Shown in pieces: positions 9,070-17,766 of a stretch of DNA of 64,000 bases. The stretch's first letter is position 1. Each line of letters begins with the position of its first letter. This DNA is from Alcanivorax sp. 1008 (GTDB lineage Bacteria; Pseudomonadota; Gammaproteobacteria; Pseudomonadales; Alcanivoracaceae): the NCBI RefSeq assembly GCF_020667895.1, contig NZ_JAFMPS010000010.1, forward strand, positions 44,773 through 108,772. The letters run 5' to 3'. Both the position numbers and the translations under genes were made by a program. The notes below the pieces were generated by a model, which was not told the DNA's origin, ran no database searches, and saw nothing but the letters and a program-made list of their open reading frames with translations.

Positions 9070-10068
9070 ATGTCACGACGAATCATGATTGGCGGCATCG
9101 CCCTTGGCGTACCCGACTTTCGCCCCCATGCGAAGCGGTTTGTGGATGGCGCTGCCCGGGGAGTACATCAGCGGCTGATGCCCGGTGCGGCGTTGCGGCG
9201 CCGGGTAAACGGTAAGGTGGTGCTGATCACCGGCGCCAGCTCCGGTATTGGTGCGGGTGTTGCCCACAAGCTGGCCGAAGCCGGCGCCACGGTGCTACTG
9301 ACTGCCCGTTCTGCAGATGCTCTGGAGGATCTGGCCGAGAAGATCCGCGATAACGGTGGTGAGGCGGTGGCCTACCGCGCCGATATCGCCGACCTGGACG
9401 ACTGCGACCGTCTCTGCCAAAAGGTGCTTGAGGATCATGGCCGGGTCGACATCCTGATCAATAACGCGGGCCGCTCGATCCGCCGCTCGGTGGTCTATTC
9501 GCTGGATCGCTTCCATGACTACCAGCGCACCATGCAGTTGAATTACTTCGGCGCCATTCGTCTGGCCATGAACCTGATTCCGGCAATGAAAGCCCAGGGT
9601 GACGGCCACATCATCAATGTCACCACCGTCGGCGTATTCAACGGCGTGCCGCGCTTCTCCGCCTACCTGGGCTCCAAGTGTGCGCTGGAAGGCTGGACGA
9701 TGGCGGCGCAAAACGAGCTTTTACATACCGGCATCAGCTTTACCCTGATGAACTACCCACTGGTGCGCACGCCGATGATCGCGCCCACCAAGATCTATGA
9801 TTACTTCCCGGCCATGAGCCCGGAGAAGGCGGTGGACTGGATGTGCGAAGCGATTGTCACCCGACCAAAGCGCAAGGTAACCGCATTTGGCCTGTTCTCT
9901 CAGGGCATGTACACGGTGCTGCCGAAGACCGCCGAACTGATCGTCAATACCGGCTACCAGATCGTCCCGGAGTTCTTCGGCAAGGAGAAGAAAGGCTCTG
10001 AAGGTAAGTCGTCACTCGCCAGCGACGAGACCGGTAGCAACGTTCAGCCGCTGCGCCGACGTAAGTAA
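9070..10068 (+). CDS. short-chain dehydrogenase/reductase, paralogue of the acyl-CoA reductase C-terminal half
   Basis: 332 aa, classical SDR: ITGASSGIGAG cofactor motif near residue 56, NNAG, and YLGSK as the catalytic Tyr/Lys. The match to residues 385-650 of the reductase at 1154-3166 is strong throughout, for example the shared stretch PLVRTPMIAPTKIY. The usual catalytic Ser, 13 residues before the Tyr, is Thr here (NVTTVG). ACCGGAG precedes the ATG. It leads a run with the GMC oxidoreductase and two further genes, suggesting successive redox steps on one lipid-like substrate. An aldehyde/alcohol or keto substrate is likely; which one cannot be told. Confidence 0.8.
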   Translation: MSRRIMIGGIALGVPDFRPHAKRFVDGAARGVHQRLMPGAALRRRVNGKVVLITGASSGIGAGVAHKLAEAGATVLLTARSADALEDLAEKIRDNGGEAVAYRADIADLDDCDRLCQKVLEDHGRVDILINNAGRSIRRSVVYSLDRFHDYQRTMQLNYFGAIRLAMNLIPAMKAQGDGHIINVTTVGVFNGVPRFSAYLGSKCALEGWTMAAQNELLHTGISFTLMNYPLVRTPMIAPTKIYDYFPAMSPEKAVDWMCEAIVTRPKRKVTAFGLFSQGMYTVLPKTAELIVNTGYQIVPEFFGKEKKGSEGKSSLASDETGSNVQPLRRRK

Positions 10069-10168
10069 GCCCGGGCGGGCCGATTGAAACGCTCTGGCTT
10101 GGCCGATGGTGCAGCGCAGGCTGCGCGAAAGGACAAGCCAAAAGCATTAGATCAGCTACACTCGGAAC

Positions 10169-12103
10169 ATGACTGAAGCTCTGACTGACATCCTGCCCGA
10201 CCTGCCGCGCCCGGATACCGCCCGGGCGCTGGTGCGAGCCATGCTGCCCGCCGGTGAGCAATTACCGGCCGCCGATGCCGAACGCATCTGCGCCACTGTT
10301 GCCGGCTATTTAAAAGGTCGTCCCGGCTTTCGCCGGTTACTAGCCAGCAGCTTGCTGTGGCTGGAAAGCCGCTCCCTGTTCAGCCATGGCAAACGCTTTA
10401 GCCGGCTAACCCCGGATCAGCAAAAGGTGGTACTCAAAGACCTGTCCGGTACGCTGATCAGTGGTCATCTGCTGCGCGCGCTGGCAGCGCCATTCAAAGC
10501 CGCCTGGCTACTGGATGACGATACCCAGCGCCGGGTCGGTAGCCGTCCGCCGGTGCAGGTGCCCAAGCAGATTGAAGCGTTCCGCTGGCAAGCTCAGGTC
10601 AGCCCGGCACGAGATATGGAAGAGGACATGGAACTGGAAGCCGATGTGGTGGTGATCGGCACCGGCGCCGGCGGCGCGGCCGCTGCCTACGAGCTGGCCA
10701 GCCGTGGCTTGGCCGTAGTGATGATTGAGGAAGGCGAGTACTACAACCGCACCCACTTCAACGGCAATCTCACCGACGCTGTGGCGAAACTATATCGCGG
10801 CCTCGGCGCCACCACTGCCCTGGGCAATGTCACCATTCCGGTACCCATCGGTCGTAGCGTCGGTGGCACCACCACGATCAATTCCGGCACCTGTTTGCGT
10901 ACCCCCGATGCAGTGCTGGCGCGCTGGCAAAAAGAGTTCGGCTTGACCGAGCTGACATCAGAAAATCTTGATCCCTTTTTTGCCAGCGTCGAAGAAGTTA
11001 TCAATGTCACACCGGCGGAAGACAAATATGTTGGCGAAATCGGCAACGTGATCGCCGACGGCGCTCGCAAGATCGGCCTTACCAAGCTGCACAATCTGCC
11101 GCGCAACGCTAAAGGCTGCGATGGCCAAGGCCTGTGTCAGTTCGGTTGCCCCACGGATGCCAAACAATCAACCAATGTCAGCTATGTACCCCGGGCACTG
11201 GATCGCGGTGCGTTTTTATTTACCGGCTTTCGCGCAGAAAAGCTGTTGCACCGCCAGCAGCAGCTGGAAGGTGTGGAGGCCACCGGCAAGCGTGACGACG
11301 GCAGCATTGTTCGCCTGACAGTGCGCGCCGCGAAAGTGATTGTCGCCATGGGTAGTCTGTTGACGCCGCTGTTTCTGAAACAAAATGGCGTGCGCAACCC
11401 GCATCTTGGTCGTCACCTGACGATTCATCCCGCCGGGGTGGTCAATGCCATTTTTCCGGAGCGCGAGTTTGCCAATTCGCAAACCATTCCACAGGGTTTC
11501 GGTGTCGGCGATTTTGCCGAGCAGGGGCTAATGTTCGAAGGTGGCACCATTCCGTTTGCCGGCCACGGTCTGTTTAGCAATCTTTATGGCCGTGACTTTG
11601 TCGACTTCTGCGAGCGCTACCAGAACACCGCCTACTTCGGTTTCATGATCCGTGACACCAGCGAAGGACGGGTGCGCCGAGGCCCACATCGCGATGTACC
11701 GTGGATCAGCTATCAGATGAACGATCAGGATTTCCGGCTTTTCCTGAAAGGCGTTGAAACACTGGCGCAAATCTATCTGGCTGCCGGCGCCCGTGAAGTA
11801 ATGATTCCAGGCCTCAACCGACTGATCACAGTGCGCAATGAACAGGAGCTGGCGAGCTTTATGGCGCGCAAGCACAAGCCAAAGGATTTCCTGATGAGCG
11901 CCTATCACCCGCTCGGCACCGCGCGCATTGCCGCCGATGTCAGCCGCGGAGTGTGCGGGCCGGACCATCAAGTATTTGGCTGGAACGGCCTGTATGTGAT
12001 GGATGGCAGCAACGTACCCACCAGTCTGGGCGCCAACCCTCAGGTCACCATTATGGCGCTGGCTGCCCGTGCCGCATCAAAAATTGCAGACTCACTCTCT
12101 TAA
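10169..12103 (+). CDS. GMC-family FAD-dependent alcohol oxidoreductase
   Basis: 644 aa. The FAD-binding motif GTGAGGAAAAYELASRG lies near residue 165, after an N-terminal extension of about 150 residues. GGTTTINSGT is the second GMC region, and the C-terminal segment SAYHPLGTARI with DGSNVPTSLGANP holds the conserved His of the GMC active site. A cysteine-rich segment CDGQGLCQFGCPTDAKQ resembles that of long-chain fatty alcohol oxidases and dehydrogenases. With the SDR upstream it probably oxidises a long-chain or sterol-like alcohol. A choline-dehydrogenase role is unlikely given the extension and cysteine segment. It is followed 12 bp later by the next gene. Confidence 0.8.
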   Translation: MTEALTDILPDLPRPDTARALVRAMLPAGEQLPAADAERICATVAGYLKGRPGFRRLLASSLLWLESRSLFSHGKRFSRLTPDQQKVVLKDLSGTLISGHLLRALAAPFKAAWLLDDDTQRRVGSRPPVQVPKQIEAFRWQAQVSPARDMEEDMELEADVVVIGTGAGGAAAAYELASRGLAVVMIEEGEYYNRTHFNGNLTDAVAKLYRGLGATTALGNVTIPVPIGRSVGGTTTINSGTCLRTPDAVLARWQKEFGLTELTSENLDPFFASVEEVINVTPAEDKYVGEIGNVIADGARKIGLTKLHNLPRNAKGCDGQGLCQFGCPTDAKQSTNVSYVPRALDRGAFLFTGFRAEKLLHRQQQLEGVEATGKRDDGSIVRLTVRAAKVIVAMGSLLTPLFLKQNGVRNPHLGRHLTIHPAGVVNAIFPEREFANSQTIPQGFGVGDFAEQGLMFEGGTIPFAGHGLFSNLYGRDFVDFCERYQNTAYFGFMIRDTSEGRVRRGPHRDVPWISYQMNDQDFRLFLKGVETLAQIYLAAGAREVMIPGLNRLITVRNEQELASFMARKHKPKDFLMSAYHPLGTARIAADVSRGVCGPDHQVFGWNGLYVMDGSNVPTSLGANPQVTIMALAARAASKIADSLS

Positions 12104-12115
12104 AGGAGAAAAACC

Positions 12116-12568
12116 ATGGCCACCGGACTTTTGCTTTGCGAAACCATGAGCGGCGACTTCACTCTCGACGCTGACCATGTCGCACAGCCATTTGCATTTT
12201 CTATTCGTGCCTTTACCACCAGGATTTTTAGCCTGAGTACGCCGCGCTATTTTCGTGGCACGGTGACACTGGCTGGCGTTGACTATCCCTGTCGCGGCGA
12301 GCTGACCATTCACGTCGGGGGCCCTCATTACTGGCTCGAGTTCAATCATCCACAGTTGGGCAAGGTCCGCGCAGAGGGGCACAAAACCTACAGCATGAAC
12401 GGGCTGGTCAAATCGCTCACCACCTGCCCGCTAGAAATCAGCAGCAATGGCCAGCGCATTGGCTCGGCGCTGGTTGCCTATCGCGACTCCATGTTGGCGT
12501 TTCCGTTCAAGGCCCTGCGCCTGGTCGATGAGCAAAACGCATTTAGCGCTGCCGGCAGCGCATCATGA
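12116..12568 (+). CDS. small conserved protein, similar to a domain attached to GMC/cholesterol-oxidase-like enzymes
   Basis: 150 aa after AAAGGAGAAAAACC. The N-terminus GLLLCETMSGDF and the pattern of alternating beta strands ending in a Gly-x-Lys-x-Tyr turn (EGHKTYSMNG) recall the extra beta domain found in large actinobacterial GMC oxidases. That likeness is from memory and tentative. There is no signal peptide. It sits between the GMC gene and the lipocalin-like gene, overlapping the latter by 4 bp (ATGA), so the two are probably translationally coupled. Confidence 0.6.
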   Translation: MATGLLLCETMSGDFTLDADHVAQPFAFSIRAFTTRIFSLSTPRYFRGTVTLAGVDYPCRGELTIHVGGPHYWLEFNHPQLGKVRAEGHKTYSMNGLVKSLTTCPLEISSNGQRIGSALVAYRDSMLAFPFKALRLVDEQNAFSAAGSAS

Positions 12569-13542
12569 TTCCCTATCATGGCTGTCAGCACGGTGGTCAG
12601 CCGGGTCACTATGAGTCCTGGTTTCTGCGCGCCAACCACCCTTCAAAAGCACAGGCATTCTGGATTCGCTACACCCTGTTTGTGCCCAAGGATAAACGCC
12701 CGTCGCTGGGTGAGCTTTGGGCCATCTGGTTTGATGGTGAGCAGGACCGGGTGATTGCGGTCAAGCAGGAACACCCTTTGTCCGACTGCGAATTCGGCGC
12801 CGGTGAAATGCAGGTCCGCATCGGTGATTCGCGCCTTGAAAGCCACCAGCTTAGCGGCAGCGCCCGCCACAATGGCCACGAGATCAGCTGGAATCTCGGC
12901 TATGAGGGCGAGCCACAAACCCTGCTATTTCTGCCAGAGAATCTGTACAAAGCCCGCCTGCCGAAAGCCAAGTCCGTAGTCAGCCGTCCTCAGGTGTGCT
13001 ACCGCGGCAAGCTGGTGGTGGATGGCGAAGAGATGATCATTGACGGCTGGGCGGGCAGTGAAAATCATAATTGGGGCAGCCAGCACACGGACCAATACGC
13101 CTGGGGTCAGGTGGCAGCTTTTGATAACGCCCCTGGGGCCTTCCTTGAATGTATTACTGCCCGAGTCAAGGTAGGGCCCCTGCGCTCCCCATGGATGAGC
13201 ATCGCCTGCTTGCGTTTGGATGGGCGGGACTATCTATTTAACAGTTTGGGGCGAGCATTTCGTGCGGACGGTCGCTACCACTTCTTTGACTGGCAGCTGC
13301 AGACCAGTAACGGTCGCGAAGGCCTCAAGATTTCCATGAGTGCGCCGGCAAACCACTTCACCGCCCTGACCTATTACAACCCACCCAAAGGCAGCAAGAC
13401 CTGCCTGAACAGCAAGATTGCCCGCTGTCAGGTCACTCTGGAAAGGCCGGGCGAACCGCCCTTGATCCTGACCAGCAGCCATGGCGCTGCCTTCGAGATC
13501 CTCACAGACCGTAACGATCACGGCGTACCACTATCAGTCTAA
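12565..13542 (+). CDS. lipocalin-like protein of the CrtC/AttH/tocopherol cyclase type
   Basis: 325 aa, no signal peptide. The segment GSENHNWGSQHTDQYAWGQ (about residues 166-184) is the hallmark of beta-barrel proteins related to CrtC hydratase and tocopherol cyclase, which bind or modify prenyl and other long hydrophobic chains. It overlaps the preceding gene by 4 bp and ends the SDR-GMC run. Hydration or binding of a hydrophobic intermediate is a reasonable inference; no activity can be assigned. Confidence 0.55.
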   Translation: MIPYHGCQHGGQPGHYESWFLRANHPSKAQAFWIRYTLFVPKDKRPSLGELWAIWFDGEQDRVIAVKQEHPLSDCEFGAGEMQVRIGDSRLESHQLSGSARHNGHEISWNLGYEGEPQTLLFLPENLYKARLPKAKSVVSRPQVCYRGKLVVDGEEMIIDGWAGSENHNWGSQHTDQYAWGQVAAFDNAPGAFLECITARVKVGPLRSPWMSIACLRLDGRDYLFNSLGRAFRADGRYHFFDWQLQTSNGREGLKISMSAPANHFTALTYYNPPKGSKTCLNSKIARCQVTLERPGEPPLILTSSHGAAFEILTDRNDHGVPLSV

Positions 13543-13547
13543 CCGTG

Positions 13548-13590
13548 CATTATGGCGGCACCTTCATAACAGGGTGGTGCCGCCATAATG
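13548..13590. terminator. 15-bp perfect hairpin between convergent genes
   Basis: CATTATGGCGGCACC at 13548-13562 pairs perfectly with 13576-13590 around a 13-nt loop. It lies 5 bp after the lipocalin-like gene and 41 bp from the end of the convergent DUF1080-like gene. No T run follows on either strand, so it may stabilise 3' ends or act with Rho rather than terminate by itself. Confidence 0.5.
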
Positions 13591-13631
13591 GAAACTTACT
13601 CAAGCATGGATTTTACAGCCATGACGGGATA

Positions 13632-14777
13632 TCAGAATTCCCGGAAATGCACTCCACGATATTGCATGCGCAGTGCATCTTGCTCCTTGGAGGGGAGCAT
13701 CAAAAGAGGGAAAGGTGCCAATGGACCGGCCAAACCCCAGTCATGTCTGTTCTCAAAAGGATTCTTCGATACATGCAGCTGGAATGAAATCCTGCCTGGA
13801 CGGGAAACACCGCACTCACGGTTTTTTCCAAGGTAACATTTTTTCCACCACCACTCGTAATAGTGCGGCTCTGCGTTTCGCAAGATAACGCGACCATTCA
13901 ATGCCGTGGTGACCCTGCCGTCCTCATAACGGATATACAGAGTATTCCACTGACCACCACTCTTGTAGGGATGATCTGCGCGGCTTCTTATTCCCTCTGC
14001 CCTTAATACTGAGAGCGCCTGATCCTCTCTCATATATACACGACTACCAAGCTGGGGCGAATGAGTCTTCGGGGTCAACCACTGGTAAGAGTCGCGTGTC
14101 TCATCGAATATGAGACCAGTACGCATTGGACCAGGGTCTATGTCCCACGGTACGAGACGCCGCTGGGGCTCCACTGCGTGGACATCAACTTGCGGACCAT
14201 TCATCCAACCACCCTGGGGCAGGCCGAACGGAAGCATAGACTGTATCTCAAAAATATTCGGAGCACGGTTCGGGTTATCCGCACTTGCAGGCTGCCATTG
14301 TGAGGCGAATTGAATTCCACTATTCCCCTGATTCCCCTCCAGCGCACGAAACTGGGTAATAAACTCGAAGTTCCCTTCAAATTGATTGCTATACTCCAAA
14401 TTGATGTATCCGTGCCCTTCACCTGACAGAATCGCCTTTCCTCTGGTATCGATCTCAATAGCCTGATCTTGGCGGTTGTAAGTAATACCATGCTCTGCAT
14501 ATCGCGACCGCGGCAGAGGGGCGTAGTATTCACTTCCCTTGCCGGTGACATATACGTTCCAGTATTTTTCAAAATCGTTATAAAAATTAAACCTCTCCCA
14601 GCCACCATACTGGCCGCCAGGCGCACAGGAAGACTGCCATACCTCACTGCAATCGTAGTCTGGCACTCCTACGGAGGCTGCAAGAACATATCCCGATAAC
14701 GCTGTGGATATTAGCGGTGCAATTAGGAACCTAAAAAAATAGGAACAAATATTATTCATTCTTCCTGCTTGTTTCAT
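13632..14777 (-). CDS. secreted DUF1080 (3-keto-disaccharide hydrolase-like) protein
   Basis: 381 aa from the ATG at 14777, chosen for the GGGGAG site about 10 nt upstream; an in-frame ATG at 14819 would add 14 residues. A signal peptide ends near LSGYVLAA. The body has the concanavalin-like DUF1080 hallmarks: NSGIQFASQW, a Trp-x-x-Leu-Tyr strand (WNTLYIRYEDGRVTTALNG), a late SFQLHVSKNP strand and the terminal MQYRGVHFREF strand. Family members bind or cleave sugars outside the cytoplasm. No neighbouring sugar gene supports a specific substrate. Four cysteines outside the signal suggest disulphides. Confidence 0.6.
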   Translation of the reverse strand: MKQAGRMNNICSYFFRFLIAPLISTALSGYVLAASVGVPDYDCSEVWQSSCAPGGQYGGWERFNFYNDFEKYWNVYVTGKGSEYYAPLPRSRYAEHGITYNRQDQAIEIDTRGKAILSGEGHGYINLEYSNQFEGNFEFITQFRALEGNQGNSGIQFASQWQPASADNPNRAPNIFEIQSMLPFGLPQGGWMNGPQVDVHAVEPQRRLVPWDIDPGPMRTGLIFDETRDSYQWLTPKTHSPQLGSRVYMREDQALSVLRAEGIRSRADHPYKSGGQWNTLYIRYEDGRVTTALNGRVILRNAEPHYYEWWWKKCYLGKNRECGVSRPGRISFQLHVSKNPFENRHDWGLAGPLAPFPLLMLPSKEQDALRMQYRGVHFREF

Positions 14778-15184
14778 AATTCGGATCTCCCCAGATACAG
14801 CACCTGAATTTTTACGCATAATTTTCTACCCACTATGTGAGCGTTCTATGCCGGGCTTAGCTGTTCGGCGAGTGGATTAAAATCGGTTCCATAGCCGCTT
14901 TCCGCCACCTTTTAACAAATGCCTGCGGCTGGCTATCGAGTAACTGAAAATACATGCCTGACAATAAGTGGAAGGAATGATGGCAGAGGACAGAGTCCAT
15001 ACAAACGCACTAGCAGAAAGTCAGGGCAGGTATCACCACGGATAAGGCGCTGGAGCGGCATATTTGGTGAGCTTCGCGGAAGTGCGCATCTGCCCACAAA
15101 GGGCTATTATCGATAACTTGCCATGCGGTCTTGTGTGCTGGCGTGGCACCCGGCACAGGATCAGTTCGGGTACGGAGGGACACC
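14778..15184. other. intergenic region between divergent genes, no gene seen
   Basis: About 400 bp between the DUF1080-like gene and the cyclase gene. Open frames here are short and have no credible start or family resemblance. It must hold both divergent promoters, but no clear -35/-10 pair was identified. The cyclase ribosome binding site (ACGGAGGGACACC) closes it. Confidence 0.5.
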
Positions 15185-16711
15185 ATGGCTGGCAGTACAG
15201 CAGGATCACATCAGACGGGAGCGCGCATCAGACAGAAGCTCAGTAACGTGCGTCGCAACCTCAGTGACGGCATAGCGCCGCTACTACCCGAGTATTTCCC
15301 GGTTGCCTGGAAACTGGGCCTGTCAATTTCCATCATGATCCTGCTTGGCATGGCCGTTCTGGGCAGCGTTCTTATGAACAGCCAGCTCTCCAGAATGCAG
15401 AATCAGGCAGATGAATTTGGCGGTACACTCGCCCAGCAACTGGCTGACACGACCCGCGAGCCACTGCTGGCAGAGGATCGCTTCAGCGTCAACATTATTC
15501 TCGGCAACCTGCTGCAAAGTGAGTCACTACATGGTGCCGCCTTGTTCGACAGTAATGGTGTGCTGATTGAGCAGGTAGGCTCATTGCCAAAGGACATTCT
15601 GCCCACCGCCAATAGCAACATGCTGCGCTGGCAAAATGGTGCAGAGCTGCTAACCACTTACTTCGCTCCGGTAAAAGTGAATGAACTGACCGCAGGCCAT
15701 GCCGCAATCAGCCTTTCCCGGGCGCCAATTGATGCGGCCAGAGAGGAAGTACGACAAACCATTCTTACCGCCACCATGGTGATGAGCCTGATCGCCATTA
15801 TCGTAGCGTTCCTGGTCAGCCGTCGCCTGTCTCGGCCTATCCACGACCTGCTGGAAGCGGCCACCGCCTTACGCGCTGGCAATCTGGAGTTTCGCCTATC
15901 CGACCGGCGCAATGATGAGATCGGCCAGCTGGTTGATGCCTACCACAATATGGCATCCGGTTTACTGGAAAAAAGCCAGGTCGAAAAGGTCTTGTCGCGC
16001 TTTGTCAGTCCGACTGTTGCGAAGAAAATGATGTCAGACCTCAAGCAGGTTTCTCTGGGCGGCCGTGAGGTGGAAGCCACAGTTGTGTTCGCTGACATTG
16101 TTGGCTTCACTCGCCTGTCAGAAAGCATTGCACCAGACGCAGTGGCTGAATTGCTCAACGCCTACTTCGATGCAATCTCCATGGCCGCTACTTTCTACCG
16201 CGGCACCATTGATAAATACATGGGTGACTGTGCCATGATAATTTTTGGCATACCCGAAGACGACTCCGAGCACAGCTATCACGGCCTATGCTGTGCAATC
16301 ATGATCCAGCGGTTAGTTGATCGGCTAAACGTCCTGCGCAGCAGCCAGGGCCTGACCACGGTAAATTTCCGCATCGGCATCAACACCGGCACCATGCTGG
16401 CAGGCAACCTTGGCTCCCACGACAGGATGCAGTACACCGTCGTTGGTGACGCTGTGAATCTTGCCTCGCGACTATCCAACATGGCTGGGGCGGGAGAAGT
16501 GGTTGCCTGTTCTGAAATGGTAACCAAGCCCAATATTCAGTCGCGCGTACGGATACGCCAATCCGGTGCCATGCGCGTTCGAGGCCGCTCGGAATCGGTG
16601 AATACCTTTATCGTTGAGGGGGTTCATGCCCAATCAGAAACGCTGATGGAACAACGCATTGCAACTTTTATCAATCAACTTATGGACTTGCATCTTCGTG
16701 CAACTGAATAA
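15185..16711 (+). CDS. membrane class III adenylate cyclase with HAMP domain
   Basis: 508 aa from the ATG at 15185, preceded by GGAGG; an upstream in-frame start lacks a site. Order: cytoplasmic tail, first membrane helix (about 42-62), periplasmic sensor of ~130 residues, second helix (about 192-212), HAMP linker, class III catalytic domain (about 290-440). Metal Asp residues are present in FADIVGFT and YMGDC, the purine-specifying Lys and Asp in IDKYMGD and VVGDAVN, and the transition-state Asn/Arg in NLASRL, so it should be active and ATP-specific. The periplasmic part is of unknown ligand. The lipoprotein gene overlaps its 3' end, hinting at a sensor partner. Confidence 0.85.
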   Translation: MAGSTAGSHQTGARIRQKLSNVRRNLSDGIAPLLPEYFPVAWKLGLSISIMILLGMAVLGSVLMNSQLSRMQNQADEFGGTLAQQLADTTREPLLAEDRFSVNIILGNLLQSESLHGAALFDSNGVLIEQVGSLPKDILPTANSNMLRWQNGAELLTTYFAPVKVNELTAGHAAISLSRAPIDAAREEVRQTILTATMVMSLIAIIVAFLVSRRLSRPIHDLLEAATALRAGNLEFRLSDRRNDEIGQLVDAYHNMASGLLEKSQVEKVLSRFVSPTVAKKMMSDLKQVSLGGREVEATVVFADIVGFTRLSESIAPDAVAELLNAYFDAISMAATFYRGTIDKYMGDCAMIIFGIPEDDSEHSYHGLCCAIMIQRLVDRLNVLRSSQGLTTVNFRIGINTGTMLAGNLGSHDRMQYTVVGDAVNLASRLSNMAGAGEVVACSEMVTKPNIQSRVRIRQSGAMRVRGRSESVNTFIVEGVHAQSETLMEQRIATFINQLMDLHLRATE

Positions 16712-17726
16712 ATTCGTCACTCTGTTAAGCGTACTGCTCTTTAGCGGATGCACCCATCAGGCGCTGATGGAGTCTGATCTAAACAGCGAGCTGGGCAGCG
16801 CCCGAAGCAATGCGCAATACGCAAAGGCGCTAAGTATCATTAGAAAAACGCCAGACGAGCATCCTCAGTATCAGCTCATTCAACAGCAACGAGAAGCGGT
16901 GCTCAATGAGATTACTCTGCACCTGCAAGGGCGAATTGCGGAGGCTGACAGACTGACCCGAAGCGGTCGCTGGCAAGAGGCATTTAGCCTGATCAGTGAT
17001 CTGGACAAGCAGTGGCGCGGCAACGAAGACATTACTGCCGCTCGACAAACACTGGAACACCGCCGACATCAACGGCTGCAGCAACTACGCGCTGACCTGC
17101 TATCGTCAGAGGCTGATTGGCTTCTAGCCCATAGAAGCAGCATTAACCAACTGGAAACGCTAGCCAACCGGCAAGCGGACAATTTGGCCAGCCAAATCCA
17201 GCATAGACAGTCGGACTTGGCTGATGAAATGTCTCAACTAGGTTATTTCTTTGCAGAACAAAATGACTGGCGGCGCACCCAAGTACTACTTGGCGGTGCC
17301 CGGAAGCTGCGGGATTCGGAGGAGTATGATCCGCTACTCACGGAGGCAGAAAGGCAACTGGCTGGCGCCGCTCACCGGCGTGAACAGGCCGCCAGTGCGC
17401 GTACCCAGCAGCGCGCCAATGCGCTGATTGAAGCATATCGAAAATCAGACTCCATCAATGACCTGGTTACCGCCCGCGACTACCTGCAGAAAAACAATGA
17501 GGATGGCAGCCTGGATGAAATAGCCTCCGACCTGGAGAGTCTGTGCCGGGAACGCTTCGATCAGGGAGTGCGCAAGGGCGATCGCCTTTATGCGGCAGGC
17601 AATTATCCTGAGGCAGAAAAAACATGGCAGGAAGTCTTACCTTTGTATCCAGGCGATGGTGACTTATCAGGAAAAATTCAGCGGGTACAGCGCGTGCTGA
17701 GCAACTTACAGAACCTGAAGCGCTGA
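16698..17726 (+). CDS. periplasmic-side lipoprotein with coiled coil and TPR-like end
   Basis: 342 aa if it starts at the GTG at 16698, which gives a short standard lipoprotein signal ending in LFSGC. An ATG at 16659 in the same frame would lengthen the signal. Either start overlaps the cyclase gene (14 bp for the GTG), which argues for coupling. The body is helical with many Gln, Arg and Glu residues, and the last ~60 residues (GDRLYAAGNYPEAEKTWQEV) form a TPR-like repeat. The residue after the cysteine is Thr, so outer-membrane sorting is expected. It could feed a signal to the cyclase sensor domain; that is inference. Confidence 0.65.
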   Translation: MQLNKFVTLLSVLLFSGCTHQALMESDLNSELGSARSNAQYAKALSIIRKTPDEHPQYQLIQQQREAVLNEITLHLQGRIAEADRLTRSGRWQEAFSLISDLDKQWRGNEDITAARQTLEHRRHQRLQQLRADLLSSEADWLLAHRSSINQLETLANRQADNLASQIQHRQSDLADEMSQLGYFFAEQNDWRRTQVLLGGARKLRDSEEYDPLLTEAERQLAGAAHRREQAASARTQQRANALIEAYRKSDSINDLVTARDYLQKNNEDGSLDEIASDLESLCRERFDQGVRKGDRLYAAGNYPEAEKTWQEVLPLYPGDGDLSGKIQRVQRVLSNLQNLKR

Positions 17727-17766
17727 GCCCCATCCCAACGCAGTGAGACAGGGCTCAGAAACAGTA

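Noticed and set aside
14919..15116. 65-codon plus-strand ORF upstream of the cyclase
   Set aside because: No credible ribosome binding site, composition unlike coding DNA, no family seen.
17723..17758. terminator between the lipoprotein and FHA genes
   Set aside because: An 8-bp CTGAGCCC/GGGCTCAG pairing exists, but with a 20-nt loop and no T run; too weak to call.
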